Assembly: GCF_000002985.6 (NCBI RefSeq)
Contig: NC_003280.10
Span: 9,234,501 to 9,298,500 of the forward strand
From: Caenorhabditis elegans
Taxonomy: Eukaryota > Nematoda > Chromadorea > Rhabditida > Rhabditidae
DNA: 64,000 bases
Reading direction: 5' to 3'
Every line of letters starts with the position of its first letter. Positions within the stretch are counted from its first letter, which is position 1. This document shows, piece by piece, positions 61,254 through 64,000 of the stretch. The position numbers were made by a program, and so were the translations under genes. The notes beneath the pieces were generated by a model. The model did not search any database. It was given only the letters and a program-made list of their open reading frames with translations, and was not told the origin of the DNA.

Positions 61254-61908
61254 CGTTTATCTAAAATGTGTGAACTTTTTCATGAAATGAAATAACCCAA
61301 TCCGTTATCAATTCCGTTAAAAAGGAGAATTTCGAACAACTTTCCATTGTCCTATTGTTTCTTCTTTGTGAAATGAAAGTGAAACCGGTCCTAAAATAAA
61401 GAGAACGAATCCAAATTAAAATGAGAAAACGGTTCATTCGATGTACTAGAAAAATCCATCACAGACCTTTAAGAGAGGAGACAATTGTGGAGAGAAATGG
61501 GAAAAAATGAAAATAAATACATACAAATTATTAAAGTTTTTAATTCAGATTTGGTCAGGGGGTAATGAGAAGGACCCTGTTTGTCGAGCTAACAATGCAG
61601 TGAGACTTTGTATATTAGCATTCTTAACTAGTTTTTTAATTAGAGAAAACAGAATATTAGAGAAATGGCCTATAACATTATACGAATAATACTCAATGAT
61701 ATCAATAATTAGAGAAAAAGTCCCGCTGAAAGACAGGTCAAATTCCTAGCTGCAAAAATGATAGAAATCTCGAATCGGAGTGAGAGAAGTACCCTGGGCA
61801 TGGCTGAAACTACATAACAACAGTGAAGAAAAGGATTGAGGGGGAAAATGGGAAGATGATCACCGATAAAACAACAAAAAAAAAAGAAAATTTTTGGGAA
61901 GAAGCATC
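61254..61908. other. Intergenic region
   Basis: Short interval between the start of the Cys-rich gene and the stop of cam-1, on the same strand. It holds the cam-1 3' UTR and the promoter of the Cys-rich gene. The ~650-bp gap is larger than the ~100 bp typical of worm operons, so an operon is unlikely. No other feature is seen. Confidence 0.6.
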
Positions 61909-64000
61909 CTAATCAGAATCACCATCCTCTGAATATGCATAATTAGCATCATGACGTTTCATCAGCGGGGATGCTCCTTCGACACGTCGATGAAGCTTTT
62001 GGCTCGGATATCCACGTTGATGGGTTGGTGGTCGACCGGCTCCAGATGATCCTGAATTTGAAAATTAGTTTTATAGGATAAGTTGGATAAAAAGCTCACC
62101 ACTATGAGATCCTGCTCTATTATTATGCTGCTGAAGAATCGAATGAGCTGGACTTGCCAATGACCATGACTGCAATCGACTACGAATTTCCGAGAATGTT
62201 GGTCTTCGCTCAATGTTTTCATGCCAACATTCAACCATCAAACTGTAGATGTTGGTTGGACAATTGTGAGGGCATTCTAGTAAATGTCGGTTTGCAACAA
62301 GCTCAATAACTTGTTGATTCGATGCTCCTTCGTATGGTTGACGACCGAAAGACCAAATTTCCCAAAGTGTGACTCCAAATGACCATACATCAGATGCTTC
62401 ACTGAATCTTCCTTGTTCAATTGCTTCTTTTGACATCCAACGGACTGGCATCCAAGAGCGATGGAGCATCTAAAAAATAAAATATTTTAATCAATGTTTT
62501 ATGGGAAGAAAACTACAAACCTTATAATAATCACTTCCATAGCTTGTTCTCATCAATCCAAAATCAGCAATCTTAATAGTCCTTGTATCTCCAACCAAAC
62601 AATTTCTCGTTGCCAAATCCCTATGCACAAATGACATTGACGCGAGATATTCCATTCCAAGTGCAATTTGAGTCGCAATATACAAGAACTCAGCGTTTGC
62701 CTCCGTAATTCCTCCCATATCATGATCCGCTGGTGGCACTCGAACCTTCAGCAACTCGTGAAGATCACCATGAACCATGTACTCAAAAACTGCGAGAAGA
62801 GAGTTATCCATATAACAGACACCGATAAGCTTAATGACATTCGGATGATCAAATGTCGCAACTGCACGAATCTCCTGCTCAAGTTGTGCTCTTTCGGCAT
62901 TCGTTGCGTCATGTCTGCATTTCTTAACTGCTACAGCCATCGGTTCCGGAGCAAATAATCCTGATGTATAGATTCCAGAATGCACAACTCCAAACTGTCC
63001 TTCTCCAATTTTCTCGCGAACACTCAACTGTGATGGAGTGATTTCAAAGACCTTGTAAGAGTTATCATCAATTGGCTCTTGAGATGGAAAACGACGAGCT
63101 TGTTGGAGATGTTGATCCATTGGATATGGTGGAGGTCCGAGATGTTGTGCAGATGGGAGAAGTGATGTCATTTCAACGTGAGGAGGTACCCGTCCCATTA
63201 TAGGTGTACTTGTTCCATTTAATTTCCGATAATATGCAGAATTGGCGGCACTATTGATCACAGAAGGAGCACTGGAGCAATGTGCATTCTGATGACGTGT
63301 CTTTTGAGACTTCTTCTTTGCTCGACAGCAACACGCACAGCAGAACAAAAGAAGAAGTAAAAGGGAAAAGAATACTCCACCACCAACAAGAGCTACTTGC
63401 ATTGTAGGATCAAGAGAATCCCAAAGAGCTGTTACAGACTCTGAGACGCCTCCTTTTGTGCTTCCCTCCACTTTCTTATCATTCAAATGAGGATACATAT
63501 CACTTGGACATTGTGGAACATCACAGTATTCCTCTTGACCCATTGGCTTTGAATAGCACCATGGACGGCTCTTCTTGCCACCTGGGTTTCGGCAATAGTT
63601 TTTAGAATTCATAAGTTCTGGGAAACGATGAACATTAAAGTCACGAGATGTCGAGTCGATCCATGGAGCACATTGCTTTCCAGATGATGTTTGGGCAACG
63701 GTTCCTTCGTATTGTGTACCACTGTTCACATAACACCAATGGGTAAGATGACCACGATTTACTTCGGCAACGGGGCTCTGGAATATGTTTGGTAATTTAT
63801 AAATTTAAAAAGTAGCCGGGAATCTAATTTTGGAGTTACAAAAACATAATTTTTAAAGATCAATATATGTTAAAACTTACACTCTGAAGCGCCGTGCTCA
63901 TAACCGGAATACAATTTGATGTAGATGATAACCGAGAACACAACGGGAATAACGCCTTTGGTGTATCCCCAACCAATTCGTGTTGCGCGGCAAGTGCCAA
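61909..64000 (-). CDS. cam-1: ROR receptor tyrosine kinase CAM-1, 3' part
   Basis: Minus-strand exons (beyond 64000)-63881, 63777-62521, 62469-62100 and 62051-61909 join in phase, giving the last 629 residues. The N-terminal signal, Ig domain and most of the frizzled-type Cys-rich domain lie outside the window. In order: the end of the Cys-rich domain ([17 protein letters not shown]); a kringle ([13 protein letters not shown] to CDVPQCP); a transmembrane helix ([20 protein letters not shown]); a juxtamembrane segment; and a tyrosine kinase. The kinase has [31 protein letters not shown] and the activation loop YGSDYYK. A short tail follows the kinase. ROR receptors bind Wnts and guide cell migration and axon outgrowth; worm CAM-1 also affects neuromuscular receptors (established knowledge). 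All kinase catalytic motifs are intact. Confidence 0.96.

Noticed and set aside
1..64000. tRNA, rRNA, CRISPR arrays and bacterial-type mobile systems
   Set aside because: No cloverleaf with A/B boxes, no rRNA-like stretch and no regularly spaced repeats were seen by eye; a covariance-model scan was not possible.

Overview
The window is nuclear DNA of a Caenorhabditis nematode, almost certainly C. elegans chromosome II. The evidence is the AT-rich sequence, short introns with TTTTCAG acceptors, trans-splice-like acceptors next to start codons, and a run of recognisable worm genes: aqp-2, mtrr-1, acs-7 and cam-1. The chromosome assignment is from memory; I could not run a search. No tRNA, rRNA, CRISPR array, prophage or bacterial-style operon was seen. 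I worked out exon structures by hand, checking splice sites and codon phase at every junction. The provided single-frame ORFs capture only pieces of these genes.

Layout, left to right. 1-1506 (+): 3' part of a secreted or extracellular protein with two PAN/Apple domains. 2163-4978 (+): several exon-like fragments that do not make one clean gene. 7727-14195 (+): a multi-exon SLC33A1-type acetyl-CoA transporter with two possible first exons. Three small secreted-protein genes lie on the minus strand in and beside it (11565-12218 nested in its large intron, then 14633-15932 and 17537-18526). 18527-24859: long stretch with no supported gene. 24860-27473 (-): aqp-2, an aquaglyceroporin. 27474-33038: no firm gene. 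33039-33750 (+): Gly-rich protein with three THDPNYQTLAG repeats and an unexplained frame break. 35394-36652 (+): secreted protein of unknown function. 37226-38524 (-): RNF11-like RING-H2 protein. 41285-45540 (-): FHA plus PHD protein with TCF19-like architecture. 45541-51477: long non-coding interval. 51478-54514 (+): mtrr-1, methionine synthase reductase. 55066-56610 (+): broken SNF2 (TTF2/Lodestar-like) helicase. 57519-59479 (+): acs-7, an acyl-CoA synthetase ending in a peroxisomal signal. 59605-61253 (-): Cys-rich secreted protein. 61909-64000 (-): 3' part of cam-1, the ROR receptor tyrosine kinase.

Functional links are loose, as is usual in a worm autosome; no multi-gene pathway is evident. 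mtrr-1 and acs-7 both act in small-molecule metabolism but are separated by the helicase relic. Repeats are fold-back (MITE-like) elements around the RNF11-like gene and at about 40.0-40.2 kb, and a CGGCAA-type palindromic repeat at about 15 kb. The observations most worth checking are the frame break in the THDPNYQTLAG gene, the degenerate SNF2 locus with its exact 25-bp direct repeat, the cluster of small secreted genes antisense to the transporter, and the FHA-PHD protein.
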